This document shows positions 1 to 9,081 of a stretch of DNA of 64,000 nucleotides, piece by piece. Under the pieces are notes generated by a model, which ran no database searches, was not told the origin of the DNA, and saw only the letters and a list, made by a program, of their open reading frames with translations. The DNA is from Halorubrum aethiopicum (GTDB taxonomy: Archaea; Halobacteriota; Halobacteria; Halobacteriales; Haloferacaceae). The stretch spans positions 1,550,001-1,614,000 of the forward strand of contig NZ_LOAJ01000001.1 in the NCBI RefSeq assembly GCF_001542905.1, in the 5' to 3' direction. The translations under genes and the position numbers were made by a program. Every line of letters begins with the position of its first letter. Positions within the stretch are counted from its first letter, which is position 1.

Positions 1-455
1 GGCGCATGCACCACTGGGCGGCGCACCTCTTCGTCGCCGCCATCGCGCTCCACATGCTCCGCGTGTTCTTCACGGGCGCGTACCGCAACCCGCGCGAGCC
101 GAACTGGCTCGTCGGGACGGGGCTCGCCGGGCTGGCGATGTTCGCCGCCTACACCGGGTACTCGCTGCCGTACGACGAGTTCGCGAGCACGGCCGTCGGG
201 ATCGGCTACAACGTCGCTGCCTCGATCCCGATCGTCGGCGACCCGGTCGCGAGCATCGTCTTCGGCGGCCAGTTCCCGACGAGCGCGACGATCCCCCGGC
301 TGTTCTTCCTCCACGTCTTCCTCATCCCGGCCGCGATCGCCGGGCTCATCGCCGTCCACATGGCGATCCTCCTCCGACAGAAACACACCGAGAGTCCCCG
401 CGACGGCGACGTCCCGCCGGCGTCGGCGGGCGGCGACGGGGGGTGGGGGAGATGA
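1..455 (+). CDS. narC: Cytochrome b, N-terminal half (NarC type), 5'-partial
   Basis: Membrane cytochrome b that probably passes quinol electrons toward the extracytoplasmic nitrate reductase encoded downstream. The frame is open to the window edge, so the true start lies upstream and the Met at nucleotide 6 is internal. Counting from that Met, His2 and His16 align with the first haem-ligand pair of the PetB homologue at 43081-43890 (shared pattern H-x-W-A-A and H-M-L-R-V). A second pair lies in FFLHVF and AVHMAI. Three or more hydrophobic helices are visible. The C-terminus is a short acidic, Gly-rich tail. The split cytochrome b genes replace the usual NarI, as known for haloarchaeal nar operons. 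The Rieske partner expected upstream is outside the window. Confidence 0.85.
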   Translation, partial: RMHHWAAHLFVAAIALHMLRVFFTGAYRNPREPNWLVGTGLAGLAMFAAYTGYSLPYDEFASTAVGIGYNVAASIPIVGDPVASIVFGGQFPTSATIPRLFFLHVFLIPAAIAGLIAVHMAILLRQKHTESPRDGDVPPASAGGDGGWGR

Positions 456-477
456 GGCGGTAGGGAGAGACGAGGCG

Positions 478-1221
478 GTGAGGGGCGACGAGATGGGGCG
501 GAGCGACGACCCCGCGGGCGACCCGTCCGGCGCGGCGGACGGGGGGCGGACCGTGATCGACCGCGACGACGACGACGTCGTGATCGGGCTCCCCGCCTTC
601 CCGAACCAGACCGCGGTGAGCGCGGCGGTGTTCTTCCTCACCATGGCCGTGCTCTCGCTTCTCGCCGGACTGCTCCCCGTCCACAACATCGCCGCCTACG
701 GGCCGAACGACCCGGCGTCGACGCCCTCGCTCATCATGCCGGACTGGTTCCTGATGTGGGGGTACGGCTTCCTGAAGCTCACCCCCTCCTGGATGAGCGT
801 CGACGTGCTCGGGATCCACGTCAGCTCCGAGTTCGTGGGCGGGGTGTTGCTCCCGGGACTCGTGTTTCTCGCCGTCGCGGTCTGGCCGTTCGTCGACCGC
901 GCCGAGGAGCCGGAACACTTCACGCGGAACCCCCTCGATCGGCCGTTCCCGACGGCGGTCGGCATCGTCGGCGTCACCCTCGTGATGGTCGCCTCCATCG
1001 CCGGGATGGACGTGATCCTCGCGGAGATCCTCGGGACGTCGACCGCCGTCCTGCGCCCGTACCTGACCGCGGCGCTGATCCTCGTCCCCGCCGCCGCCGG
1101 GACGATCACGTACGGGGTCCTCGGCGGGTTCGGCGGCTCCGGCGGGACGGAGGCCGAGGAGACGAAAGCGGAGACGGATCCCGACGACGAGACCGGACCG
1201 ACGGAGGCGGAGAACCGATGA
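478..1221 (+). CDS. Cytochrome b C-terminal half (subunit IV-like), nar operon
   Basis: 247 aa. Corresponds to the C-terminal half of cytochrome b (subunit IV/PetD like). After about 40 hydrophilic residues come three or four membrane helices. The PDWF sequence in the [17 protein letters not shown] stretch matches the PDWY quinol-site motif of the PetD homologue at 42288-43076 (LPDWYLYWSFGLLKLNP). It lies 22 nt after the preceding cytochrome b half. An in-frame ATG at 493 would also serve as start; the true start is unresolved. Its stop overlaps the next ATG (ATGA). It probably forms the quinol-oxidising module of the Nar complex with the upstream gene and an unseen Rieske protein. Confidence 0.85.
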   Translation: MRGDEMGRSDDPAGDPSGAADGGRTVIDRDDDDVVIGLPAFPNQTAVSAAVFFLTMAVLSLLAGLLPVHNIAAYGPNDPASTPSLIMPDWFLMWGYGFLKLTPSWMSVDVLGIHVSSEFVGGVLLPGLVFLAVAVWPFVDRAEEPEHFTRNPLDRPFPTAVGIVGVTLVMVASIAGMDVILAEILGTSTAVLRPYLTAALILVPAAAGTITYGVLGGFGGSGGTEAEETKAETDPDDETGPTEAENR

Positions 1222-1418
1222 CCGACTCGGATCCCGCCGTCGGACTCTCGCTGTCGCCGCGGCGGTACCGGTGGGCGGATCGGCTGACGAAACTGACCGG
1301 CGTCGGGCTGATCGCCGCCGGCCTCGACGCGGGGGGCGGCACGCCGACGGGGATCGCGCTCGCGGTCGTCGGCGTCGCGCTCGGCCTCGCGACCGTACTC
1401 ATCGACAAACATGACTGA
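1218..1418 (+). CDS. Small two-helix membrane protein in nar operon
   Basis: 66 aa. ATG overlaps the stop of the cytochrome b gene, and the end overlaps the narG start at 1411. After about 25 charged residues, two hydrophobic segments (around residues 27-38 and 45-62) suggest a small integral membrane protein. Position between cytochrome b and narG matches the small ORF known in haloarchaeal nar operons. No catalytic motif is visible. Tight overlap on both sides argues that it is translated and belongs to the complex or its assembly; that role is inferred. Confidence 0.7.
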   Translation: MTDSDPAVGLSLSPRRYRWADRLTKLTGVGLIAAGLDAGGGTPTGIALAVVGVALGLATVLIDKHD

Positions 1419-4398
1419 CACGACGGACACCACGGACGAACGGACTCGAAACGACGTCGCCGCCGCCCGCCGCGACTTCCTGAAGGGGGTCGGGGCGGCC
1501 GCCGCCGTGGGGGCGACCGGCCTCGGGAGCGCACAGGACCTCACGGAGATGAACGCCCTGGAGGTCGTCGACGACCCGATCGGCGACTACCCCTACCGGG
1601 ACTGGGAGGACCTCTACCGCGAGGAGTGGGACTGGGACGGGAAGGCCCGCTCCACCCACAGCGTGAACTGTACGGGGAGCTGCTCGTGGCAGGTGTACAC
1701 CCGCAACGGGCAGGTGTGGCGCGAGGAGCAGGCCGGCGACTATCCCCGGTTCGACGAGTCGCTGCCGGACCCGAACCCGCGCGGCTGTCAGAAGGGCGCG
1801 TGTTTCACGGACTACGTGAACGCCGAACACCGCGTCACCCACCCGCTCCGCCGGACCGGCGAGCGCGGCGAGGGGAAGTGGGAGCGTGTCTCGTGGGACG
1901 AGGCGCTCACGGAGATCGCGGAGGAGGTGGTCGACGCGGTCGAAGACGAGGAGTACGACGCGATAAGCGGCTTCACCCCGATCCCCGCGATGAGCCCCGT
2001 CTCGTTCGCCTCCGGGAGCCGACTGGTCAACCTGCTCGGCGGCGTCAGCCACTCGTTTTACGACTGGTACTCCGACCTCCCGCCGGGCCAGCCGATCACG
2101 TGGGGGACCCAGACCGAGAACGCCGAGAGCGCCGACTGGTACAACGCCGACTACATCATCGCGTGGGGGTCGAACGTCAACGTCACGCGGATCCCTGACG
2201 CGAAGTACTTCCTCGAGGCCGGCTACGACGGGGCGAAACGCGTCGGGATCTTCACCGACTACAGCCAGACGGCGATCCACTGCGACGAGTGGATCGGCCC
2301 GGAGCCCGGCAGCGACACCGCGCTCGCGCTCGGGATGGCCCGCACCATCGTCGACGAGGGGCTCTACGACGAGGAACACCTCAAAGAGCAGACGGACATG
2401 CCGCTCCTCGTCCGCGAGGACACCGGGAAGTTCCTGCGCGCGAGCGAGGTCCCCGGCCTCGACGTCGACGCCGACCGCCCCGAGAAGGTGTTCGTGATGG
2501 CGGACGCCGACGGCGGGCTCCGGACGGCCCCCGGCTCGCTCGGCGAGCGCGACGGCCAACACGACGCCTCCGCGAGCATCGAGCTCGACTTCGACCCCGA
2601 ACTCGCGGTCGAGCGGACGGTCGACACCGACGACGGGACGGTCGAGACGCGCTCCGTCTGGTTGAACCTCCGCGAGGAGCTGTCGGCGTACACGCCGGAG
2701 CGCGTACACGACCTCACCGGCGTCGGGGAGTCCACGCACCGGCGGATCGCTCGCGAGTTCGCCGACGCCGACCGCGCGAAGATCATCCACGGAAAGGGGG
2801 TCAACGACTGGTACCACAACGACCTCGGCAACCGCGCGATCCAACTGTTGGTCACGCTCACCGGGAACCTCGGTCGACAGGGGACCGGGCTCGACCACTA
2901 CGTGGGCCAGGAGAAGATCTGGACGTACAACGGCTGGCAGCGCCTGTCGTTCCCGACCGGGAGCGTGCGCGGCGTGCCGACGACGCTGTGGACGTACTAC
3001 CACGCCGGCATCATGGAGAACACGGACCCGGACACCGCCGCCCGGATCCGCGAGTCGATCGAGAAGGGGTGGATGCCGCTGTACCCGAGCGAGCGCGACG
3101 ACGGCTCCCGGCCGGACCCACGGATCATGTTCGTCTGGCGCGGCAACTACTTCAACCAGGCCAAGGGGAACGTCGCGGTCGAGGAGGAGCTGTGGCCCAA
3201 GCTCGATCTGGTCGTCGACGTCAACTTCCGGATGGACTCGACTGCGCTCAACAGCGACATCGTCCTCCCGACGGCGAGCCACTACGAGAAACACGACCTC
3301 TCGGAGACGGACATGCACACGTACGTCCACCCGTTCACGCCCGCCGTCGAGCCGCTCGGCGAGTCGAGGACGGACTGGGAGATCTTCCGCGCGCTCGCGG
3401 AGAAGATCCAGGAGGTCGCCGAGGAGCGCGACGCCGGCCCGGTCGACGACCGGCAGTTCGACCGGGAGATCGACCTCCAGTCGGTCCACGACGACTACGT
3501 CCGCGACTGGGAGACGGGCGAGGCGGGAGCGCTCGCGGAGGACCGCGCGGCCGCCGAGTTCATTCTGGAGAACTCCGAGGAGACGAACCCCTCCGACTCC
3601 GACGAGCGGATCGAGTTCGGCGACATCGACGAGCAGCCCCGGCGGCTCCTCGCGACGGGCGACCACTGGACCTCGGACATCGAGGAGGGCGAGGCGTACG
3701 CGCCGTGGAAGGACTACGTTCAGGACAAGGAGCCGTGGCCGACGTTCACCGGCCGCCAGCAGTACTACATCGATCACGACTGGTTCCTCGAGCTCGGCGA
3801 GGAGCTGCCGACCCACAAGGAGGGGCCGGTGCTCCAGGAGAAGGCGGAGTACCCGCTCAGCTACAACACGCCGCACAGCCGGTGGTCGATCCACTCGACG
3901 TGGCGCGACGACACGAAGATGCTCCGGCTCCAGCGCGGCGAGCCGACGGTCTACCTCAACCCCGACGACGCCGCGGAGCGAGGCATCGAGGACGGCGACA
4001 CCGTGCGGGTGTACAACGACCTCGACTCCGTGGAGGTACAGGCGAAGATCTACCCGAGCGGCGAGCCGGGGACTGCGAGACACTTCTTCAGCTGGGAGCG
4101 GTTCCAGTACCCCGACCGCAACAACTTCAACTCGCTCGTGCCGATGTACATGAAGCCGACCCAGCTCGTCCAGTACCCGGAGGACTCGGGCGAGCACCTC
4201 CACTTCTTCCCGAACTACTGGGGCCCGACCGGCGTGAACAGCGACGTGCGCGTCGAGGTCGAGCCCGTCGAGGAGGGGACCGAATCGGTCGCGAGCGGCG
4301 GGGTCGGTTCCGGCGGGACCGCCGAGGGCGACGCCGACGGGAGCGACCGCGGGCCGCTCGGACGCGTGAGCGACCTGCTCGGAGGTGACGACCGATGA
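1411..4398 (+). CDS. narG: Respiratory nitrate reductase, catalytic subunit
   Basis: 995 aa. Reduces nitrate to nitrite at a Mo-bis-MGD centre. Near the N-terminus is a twin-arginine signal (RRDFLKG, RR at 20-21) followed by an Ala/Gly-rich stretch, so the enzyme is expected outside the cytoplasmic membrane, as described for haloarchaeal pNar. The [4Fe-4S] motif is His83, Cys87, Cys91 and Cys126; a His first ligand is typical of NarG. The YDWYSDLPP stretch (from about 217) matches the region supplying the Asp ligand to Mo in Escherichia coli NarG. The length is shorter than bacterial NarG (about 1,240 aa) but usual for archaeal forms. ATGA overlap with narH shows an operon. Confidence 0.95.
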   Translation: MTDTTDTTDERTRNDVAAARRDFLKGVGAAAAVGATGLGSAQDLTEMNALEVVDDPIGDYPYRDWEDLYREEWDWDGKARSTHSVNCTGSCSWQVYTRNGQVWREEQAGDYPRFDESLPDPNPRGCQKGACFTDYVNAEHRVTHPLRRTGERGEGKWERVSWDEALTEIAEEVVDAVEDEEYDAISGFTPIPAMSPVSFASGSRLVNLLGGVSHSFYDWYSDLPPGQPITWGTQTENAESADWYNADYIIAWGSNVNVTRIPDAKYFLEAGYDGAKRVGIFTDYSQTAIHCDEWIGPEPGSDTALALGMARTIVDEGLYDEEHLKEQTDMPLLVREDTGKFLRASEVPGLDVDADRPEKVFVMADADGGLRTAPGSLGERDGQHDASASIELDFDPELAVERTVDTDDGTVETRSVWLNLREELSAYTPERVHDLTGVGESTHRRIAREFADADRAKIIHGKGVNDWYHNDLGNRAIQLLVTLTGNLGRQGTGLDHYVGQEKIWTYNGWQRLSFPTGSVRGVPTTLWTYYHAGIMENTDPDTAARIRESIEKGWMPLYPSERDDGSRPDPRIMFVWRGNYFNQAKGNVAVEEELWPKLDLVVDVNFRMDSTALNSDIVLPTASHYEKHDLSETDMHTYVHPFTPAVEPLGESRTDWEIFRALAEKIQEVAEERDAGPVDDRQFDREIDLQSVHDDYVRDWETGEAGALAEDRAAAEFILENSEETNPSDSDERIEFGDIDEQPRRLLATGDHWTSDIEEGEAYAPWKDYVQDKEPWPTFTGRQQYYIDHDWFLELGEELPTHKEGPVLQEKAEYPLSYNTPHSRWSIHSTWRDDTKMLRLQRGEPTVYLNPDDAAERGIEDGDTVRVYNDLDSVEVQAKIYPSGEPGTARHFFSWERFQYPDRNNFNSLVPMYMKPTQLVQYPEDSGEHLHFFPNYWGPTGVNSDVRVEVEPVEEGTESVASGGVGSGGTAEGDADGSDRGPLGRVSDLLGGDDR

Positions 4399-5498
4399 GC
4401 AGGACCGACGACGGGACGCCCCGCGTCGGCGACGGCGAGGGGACGGCCCAGACGGAGGACGGGAACGTCCCGATCGCCGAGGGCGTCGACCACCAGGTCG
4501 CGATGGTGATGGACCTGAACAAGTGTATCGGCTGTCAGACGTGTACGATCGCCTGTAAGACCAACTGGACCGAGTCGGGCGGGCGCGAGTACATGTACTG
4601 GAACAACGTGGAGACGAAGCCCGGCGCGGGCTACCCCCGCGACTGGGAGGAGCTCGGCGGCGGCTGGGACGAGGAGGGCCAACAGCGGACGCCGGGCGAG
4701 CTCCCGGACGAGGAGGCGTACGGCCGCCCGTGGGAGTTCAATCACGAGGCGATCATGTACGAGGGAAGCGACGAGCCGCTCCGCCCCATGGAGAACGCCG
4801 ACTGGGGGCCGAACTGGGACGAGGACGAGGGGGCCGGCGAGTACCCGAACTCCTACTACTTCTACCTCCCCAGGATCTGTAACCACTGTACGCACCCCTC
4901 CTGTGTCGAGGCCTGTCCGCGCTCCGCGATCTACAAGCGCGAGGAGGACGGGATCGTCCTGGTCGACCAGGACCGCTGTCGCGGCTACCGCTACTGCGTC
5001 GAGGGATGCCCCTACAAGAAGGTGTTCTACAACGCGCAGACGAAGACGAGCGAGAAGTGTATCTTCTGTTACCCGCGGATCGAGGGCGAGGGGCCCGAAG
5101 GCGAGGTCCGGCCACCCTCCTGTGCCGAGGACTGCCCGCCGCAGCTCCGCCACGTCGGCTTCCTCGACGACGAGGACGGCCCGATCCACAAGCTCGTGAA
5201 CGAGTACGAGGTCGCGCTCCGCCTCCACCCCGAGTACCGGACCGAGCCGAACGTCTACTACATCCCGCCGTACGCGCCGCCACAGACCGGCGAGGACGGC
5301 GAGACGGTGGACGCGGACCGCATCCCGCTGAACTACCTGGAGGAGCTGTTCGGGCCGGAGGTGGAGGCGGCGCTCAACACGATCACCCGCGAGCGCGAGC
5401 GGGCCGAGCGGGGCCAGGAGAGCGAGCTGATGGAGATCCTCTCGACCGTGAACAACGACGATCAGTACCGGCTGGAGGTGTTCGACGATGGGGAGTGA
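4395..5498 (+). CDS. narH: Respiratory nitrate reductase, iron-sulfur subunit
   Basis: 367 aa. Electron-transfer subunit carrying four Fe-S clusters between the membrane subunit and NarG. Cys groups are visible in order: KCIGCQTCTIACK near residue 39; ICNHCTHPSCVEACP; CRGYRYCVEGCPYKK, where Tyr replaces one Cys as expected for a [3Fe-4S] site; and SEKCIFC with a later SCAEDCP. No signal peptide is present, consistent with export as a complex with the Tat-tagged NarG. The end overlaps the next gene. Confidence 0.95.
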   Translation: MSRTDDGTPRVGDGEGTAQTEDGNVPIAEGVDHQVAMVMDLNKCIGCQTCTIACKTNWTESGGREYMYWNNVETKPGAGYPRDWEELGGGWDEEGQQRTPGELPDEEAYGRPWEFNHEAIMYEGSDEPLRPMENADWGPNWDEDEGAGEYPNSYYFYLPRICNHCTHPSCVEACPRSAIYKREEDGIVLVDQDRCRGYRYCVEGCPYKKVFYNAQTKTSEKCIFCYPRIEGEGPEGEVRPPSCAEDCPPQLRHVGFLDDEDGPIHKLVNEYEVALRLHPEYRTEPNVYYIPPYAPPQTGEDGETVDADRIPLNYLEELFGPEVEAALNTITRERERAERGQESELMEILSTVNNDDQYRLEVFDDGE

Positions 5499-6381
5499 CG
5501 GCGACGGACGTGCGGGCGGGACCCCGACGTCCCGGGGCGACGCGGACGAGACCGCCGACCCGGGCGTCACCTCCCGCGATCTGGCGCTCGCGGCCGCGTT
5601 CGCGCTCGCGCTCGTTGCCGCGGCCGCCGCGGTCCCGGCGCTCGCCGGCGCGCAGGGGGCCTACGAGATCCCGGTCGACCGGCAGGCCGGGGCGGGCGAT
5701 CTGGCCGAGCCGACCGGCTCCGCGTGGGAGTCGGCGGAGACGGTCGAGGTGCCGATGAGCAGCGCTGGCGCGGCGGTCCCGCAGGGGTCGGAGACGGCGG
5801 TCGGCTCCGCCCGCGTCGAGGCGGTCCGCACCGACACCCGGCTCTACCTCCGGCTGTCGTGGGCGGACCCCACCGCGAACACCTCGACGGACGCGATCCG
5901 GGAGTTCGCCGACGCCGCGGCGGTCCAGCTCCCGGCGTCGTCGACGGAGCGCCCGCCGCTCGCGATGGGGTCGGCGGAGAACCCGGTGAACGTCTGGTAC
6001 TGGAACGGTGCCGGCGCGTCCGAGTCGCTGCTCGCCGGCGGTCCGGGGACCACGACCGAGACGAGCGGGTCGTCGATGCGGACGGCGGCGACGCACGCGG
6101 ACGGCCGGTGGACCGTGGTGTTCTCGCGGCCGCTCCCGGCCGACCGCTCGAACGTGACGGACCTCACCACCGAGGCGGACACGAACGTCGCGTTCGCGGT
6201 CTGGGAGGGATCGAACGGCGAGCGGTCGGGCCGGAAGGCGGCGAGCGAGTGGTTCTACCTCTCGTTCACCGAGGAGACCGGAAGCCCCTACGAGATCGTC
6301 CTCTGGACGGTCGCCGGGGTCGCCGTCGTGTTCACCACGCTCGTGACCGTCGAGGGCGTCCGCCGAACGAGGGGTGAGTGA
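5488..6381 (+). CDS. Ethylbenzene dehydrogenase gamma-like haem-binding subunit of Nar
   Basis: 297 aa. Likely the haem b electron-transfer subunit linked to NarH, similar to the gamma subunits of DMSO-reductase-family enzymes such as ethylbenzene dehydrogenase. A hydrophilic N-terminus is followed by an Ala/Leu-rich segment (about 30-55) that looks like a signal anchor. A beta-rich domain with LYLRLSWAD, LAMGSAENPVNVWYW and AFAVWEGSNGERSG follows. A membrane helix lies near the C-terminus (IVLWTVAGVAVVFTTLV). The Met in LAMGSAENPV is a candidate haem ligand (inference). The gene sits between narH and narJ, overlapping both. Confidence 0.75.
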   Translation: MGSDGDGRAGGTPTSRGDADETADPGVTSRDLALAAAFALALVAAAAAVPALAGAQGAYEIPVDRQAGAGDLAEPTGSAWESAETVEVPMSSAGAAVPQGSETAVGSARVEAVRTDTRLYLRLSWADPTANTSTDAIREFADAAAVQLPASSTERPPLAMGSAENPVNVWYWNGAGASESLLAGGPGTTTETSGSSMRTAATHADGRWTVVFSRPLPADRSNVTDLTTEADTNVAFAVWEGSNGERSGRKAASEWFYLSFTEETGSPYEIVLWTVAGVAVVFTTLVTVEGVRRTRGE

Positions 6382-7220
6382 CCGTGTCCGGATCCACCAC
6401 CGATCGAGACGGCCAGCCCGCGCGTGACCTGCTCGACGCGGCGGACGACGACGCCGCCGCCCGCGGGGCGATCTACGGGATCCTCGCGAGCGCGTTCGAG
6501 GAGCCCGCCCCGGCGCGGCACGACGACTTCGCCGACGGCTCCATCGATCGGGCAGTCTCGACGCTCGTCGAGCGGTCGGGCCTCGACGTCGATGTCCCGG
6601 ACCTGACCGTCGACGACGACCGCGAGACGCTCGCGGCCCGGTACAACGACCTCTTCGTCGTCGGCTACTCCGAGGTGATCGACGGGACGGACGGGACGAT
6701 CGAGAACCAGGGGCCGCCGGCGTCGCTGTACGAGTCGAGCTACCGGTCGGACGCCTCGTGGAACGACGTGAACCTCGATCTGGCCCGCGCCTACGAGCAC
6801 TTCGGCTGTGAGATCGGCGGCGACGAGCGCCGTCACCACGACAACCTCAGACTGGAACTGGAGTTCGCGGGCTACCTCTGTCGGCTCGCCGCGGCGGCCG
6901 AGGACGGGGAGGCGGACACCGCCGACGGCGACGGTCCCGCCGATCGGAGCGCCGCCTACGCCCGCGCGCGCATCGACTTCCACGACCGCCACCTCTCCGT
7001 CCTCGCCGACGGCCTCCGCGACGCGCTCGAATCCGAGCCCGGAACCGGCGTGTACGGTCGGCTCGCGACGTTCCTCGAGTCGTTCGTCGCGGCCGACGTC
7101 GCGGATCTCGCGGATCGGCTCGACGTCGGAGCGGGGAGCGGCGGGGCGGGGAGCGACGGCGGGGACGGGAGCGACGAGGACGCTCCCGCCGCCGGCTCCG
7201 ACGGAGGTGGTGACGCGTGA
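6378..7220 (+). CDS. narJ: TorD/NarJ-family nitrate reductase chaperone
   Basis: 280 aa from a GTG that overlaps the previous stop (GTGA). Cytoplasmic chaperone expected to bind apo-NarG and hold it until the Mo cofactor and Fe-S clusters are inserted. The sequence has the all-helical TorD-like pattern: RGAIYGILASAFEEP, then ARYNDLFVVGYS and an ENQGPPASLYES segment, with conserved YEHFGCEIGGDERRHHDN. The tail after about residue 250 is low-complexity Gly/Ser/Asp. A second in-frame GTG at 6384 is possible. Position directly after the haem subunit supports the assignment. Confidence 0.85.
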   Translation: MTVSGSTTDRDGQPARDLLDAADDDAAARGAIYGILASAFEEPAPARHDDFADGSIDRAVSTLVERSGLDVDVPDLTVDDDRETLAARYNDLFVVGYSEVIDGTDGTIENQGPPASLYESSYRSDASWNDVNLDLARAYEHFGCEIGGDERRHHDNLRLELEFAGYLCRLAAAAEDGEADTADGDGPADRSAAYARARIDFHDRHLSVLADGLRDALESEPGTGVYGRLATFLESFVAADVADLADRLDVGAGSGGAGSDGGDGSDEDAPAAGSDGGGDA

Positions 7221-8197
7221 CCGCGACCGTCGAGGCGGACCGCGACGATCCGGAGACCGCAGAGGGTTCGGACTCGGCGGCGGCCGGACACGCACCGACC
7301 GGGGACGCACCGACCGGGGACGCGTCGATCGGGCACGCGGCGACCGGCCGCCGCACCCCCGCTGCGTCGCTCGACGGCCGGGTTCGCGCCGCGCCCGCGA
7401 TCGCGGCGGTCGCCGTCGCGGTCGCGACCGCCCTCCGGGTCGCGTACAACGTCCCGTTCGACCCCGTCGCGCTCCCGGCCCGGACGGTCCCGGCGGCCGA
7501 CGCGGTCGCCGGGTTGGTGACCGGCGCGGCGCTCGCGGCGCTCGCGCTCGCGTCCGCCCGTCCGGTCGTTCGGATCGGGCTCCTCTTTTCGGGCGTGTTC
7601 GGCGTTCTCGCGACGGTCTCCGACGCCGCCGCGGTCACGGCCGCGGTCGCGGTCCCCGGCGGCGTCGCCGTCGCCTTCGCCGGCGCGCTCGGCCGACCGA
7701 CCACGTACCCGGAGCTCCGCCGCCGCGCCCTCGCCCTCGCGTTCCCGGTCGCGGCCGGGGTCTCGCTCGCGGCGACGACGTGGGGGCTCGGGACCGGCGC
7801 TCGGGCGACCGGATCGGCCGCCTTCCTCCTCTCGGTGACGCTGCTCGTCGGTCGGGCCGACGGCGACCGAGTCGCGCTGGCCGCGGGGGCGGCCGGCCTC
7901 CTCTGCGTCGTCGCCGCGAGCGCCGCCGCGCCGTACGTGACTGGGAGCGCGCTGCTCGCCGGCTTCGGCGTCGTCGGGAGCCCGCACCTGCTCGTCGCGA
8001 CCGCCGCGGCGGGCGGCCTCGCGGCGCTCGTCGCCGGCGTCCACGACGGCGACGGGACGCTCGCGCTCGGGGCGGGAACGCTGCTCGCCGCCGGCGTCCC
8101 GGCGACGCCGTCGGCCGCGCTCGCCGCGTGTCTCGGGGCCGCGCTCGCCGCTCTCGATCCGGACGAACTCCTCGCCGCCCCGGAGGTGAGTCGATGA
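7217..8197 (+). CDS. Multipass membrane protein of nar operon, unknown function
   Basis: 326 aa, GTG start overlapping the narJ stop. The first 55 residues are hydrophilic and contain a four-copy 15-bp tandem repeat (7291-7350) that encodes units like APTGD. The remainder is about eight to ten Ala/Val/Leu-rich helices with few charges. No cofactor or transport motif is recognised. The operon position suggests a part in nitrate respiration, perhaps complex assembly or transport, but this is inference only. Compositional bias makes family assignment by eye unreliable. Confidence 0.65.
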   Translation: MTATVEADRDDPETAEGSDSAAAGHAPTGDAPTGDASIGHAATGRRTPAASLDGRVRAAPAIAAVAVAVATALRVAYNVPFDPVALPARTVPAADAVAGLVTGAALAALALASARPVVRIGLLFSGVFGVLATVSDAAAVTAAVAVPGGVAVAFAGALGRPTTYPELRRRALALAFPVAAGVSLAATTWGLGTGARATGSAAFLLSVTLLVGRADGDRVALAAGAAGLLCVVAASAAAPYVTGSALLAGFGVVGSPHLLVATAAAGGLAALVAGVHDGDGTLALGAGTLLAAGVPATPSAALAACLGAALAALDPDELLAAPEVSR

Positions 8198-9030
8198 GGG
8201 ACCCCGACGAGGCGACGGACGGGCCGACCGATCCCCGCGTCCACCCCGAGGAGAGCCCGGGGTTTGGCGAGGAGCCGGACGGGCTCGAGGACATCGAGGT
8301 GGACCGCGACGTCACCATCGGCGAGGCGTCACAGCGGGAGCTCCAGGCGACGGACACCGCGCCGCTCCGCGGGACCGAGGCCGGAGAGAAGGTCGCGACC
8401 CTCGCGGAGGGCGATCCGGTCGAGCGCCGCCGGGCGGCGCTGGCGCTCGGCGAGGAGCGCCGGAGCGACGCCGTCGTCGCCGCGCTCGTCGAACGCGGTC
8501 TCTCCGACGAGGACGCCGACGTGCGCCAGTTCGCGGTCGAGGCGCTCGGCCAGCTCGGCGGGGAGCGGGCGGGCGCGGCCGCGACCGAGGCGCTCGCGGA
8601 CGAGAACCCCTGGGTCCGCGCCGAGGCCGTCGTCGCGCTCGACCGCATCGACCGGACCGCCCACGCCGAGGCCATCGAGGCCGCCCTCGACGACGGCCAC
8701 CACGCCGTCGTCCGGAACGCGATGGTGTCGCTGTTCAAGCTCCGCGGCGAGGCCCTGCTCCCCGTCCTGCTCGAGGCGTCCCGCGACGACAGCGAGCGGC
8801 TCCGGGAGTGGGCCGTCCACCTGCTCGCGGGCGTCGACGACGAGCGCGCGACGGAGCGGCTCGAAGCGGTCGCCGGCGACGAGTCGGAGCCGCGCGTCGT
8901 CCGCAGCACCGCGGCGCGGGCGCTCGACGCCGATCCCGGGAAGTTCCGGCGACAGTTCAGCGGCGGCACCGAGGACGACAGCGCCGCGCTCCCGGGCGAG
9001 AGCACGCTCAACCGACGGCCCGACCTGTGA
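8194..9030 (+). CDS. HEAT-repeat protein (PBS lyase-like) of nar operon
   Basis: 278 aa, ATGA overlap with the upstream gene. After an acidic N-terminus (about 60 residues), helical HEAT/PBS-lyase repeats run from about 65 to 250. Repeat signatures include RRAALALGEE, VRQFAVEALGQLGG, VRAEAVVALDRI, VVRNAMVSLFKLRG and LREWAVHLLAG. Such repeats form protein-binding solenoids. In this setting it may be an assembly or maturation factor for the nitrate reductase complex (inference). It is the last gene of the tightly overlapping run; a 51-nt gap follows. Confidence 0.75.
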   Translation: MRDPDEATDGPTDPRVHPEESPGFGEEPDGLEDIEVDRDVTIGEASQRELQATDTAPLRGTEAGEKVATLAEGDPVERRRAALALGEERRSDAVVAALVERGLSDEDADVRQFAVEALGQLGGERAGAAATEALADENPWVRAEAVVALDRIDRTAHAEAIEAALDDGHHAVVRNAMVSLFKLRGEALLPVLLEASRDDSERLREWAVHLLAGVDDERATERLEAVAGDESEPRVVRSTAARALDADPGKFRRQFSGGTEDDSAALPGESTLNRRPDL

Positions 9031-9081
9031 ATCACCCGCACACCGACCCCCACACCGACTCCAGCACCCGAGGCGATCCCA

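Noticed and set aside
1399-4203. 934-aa minus-strand frame opposite narG
   Set aside because: Antisense shadow of narG without domain features.
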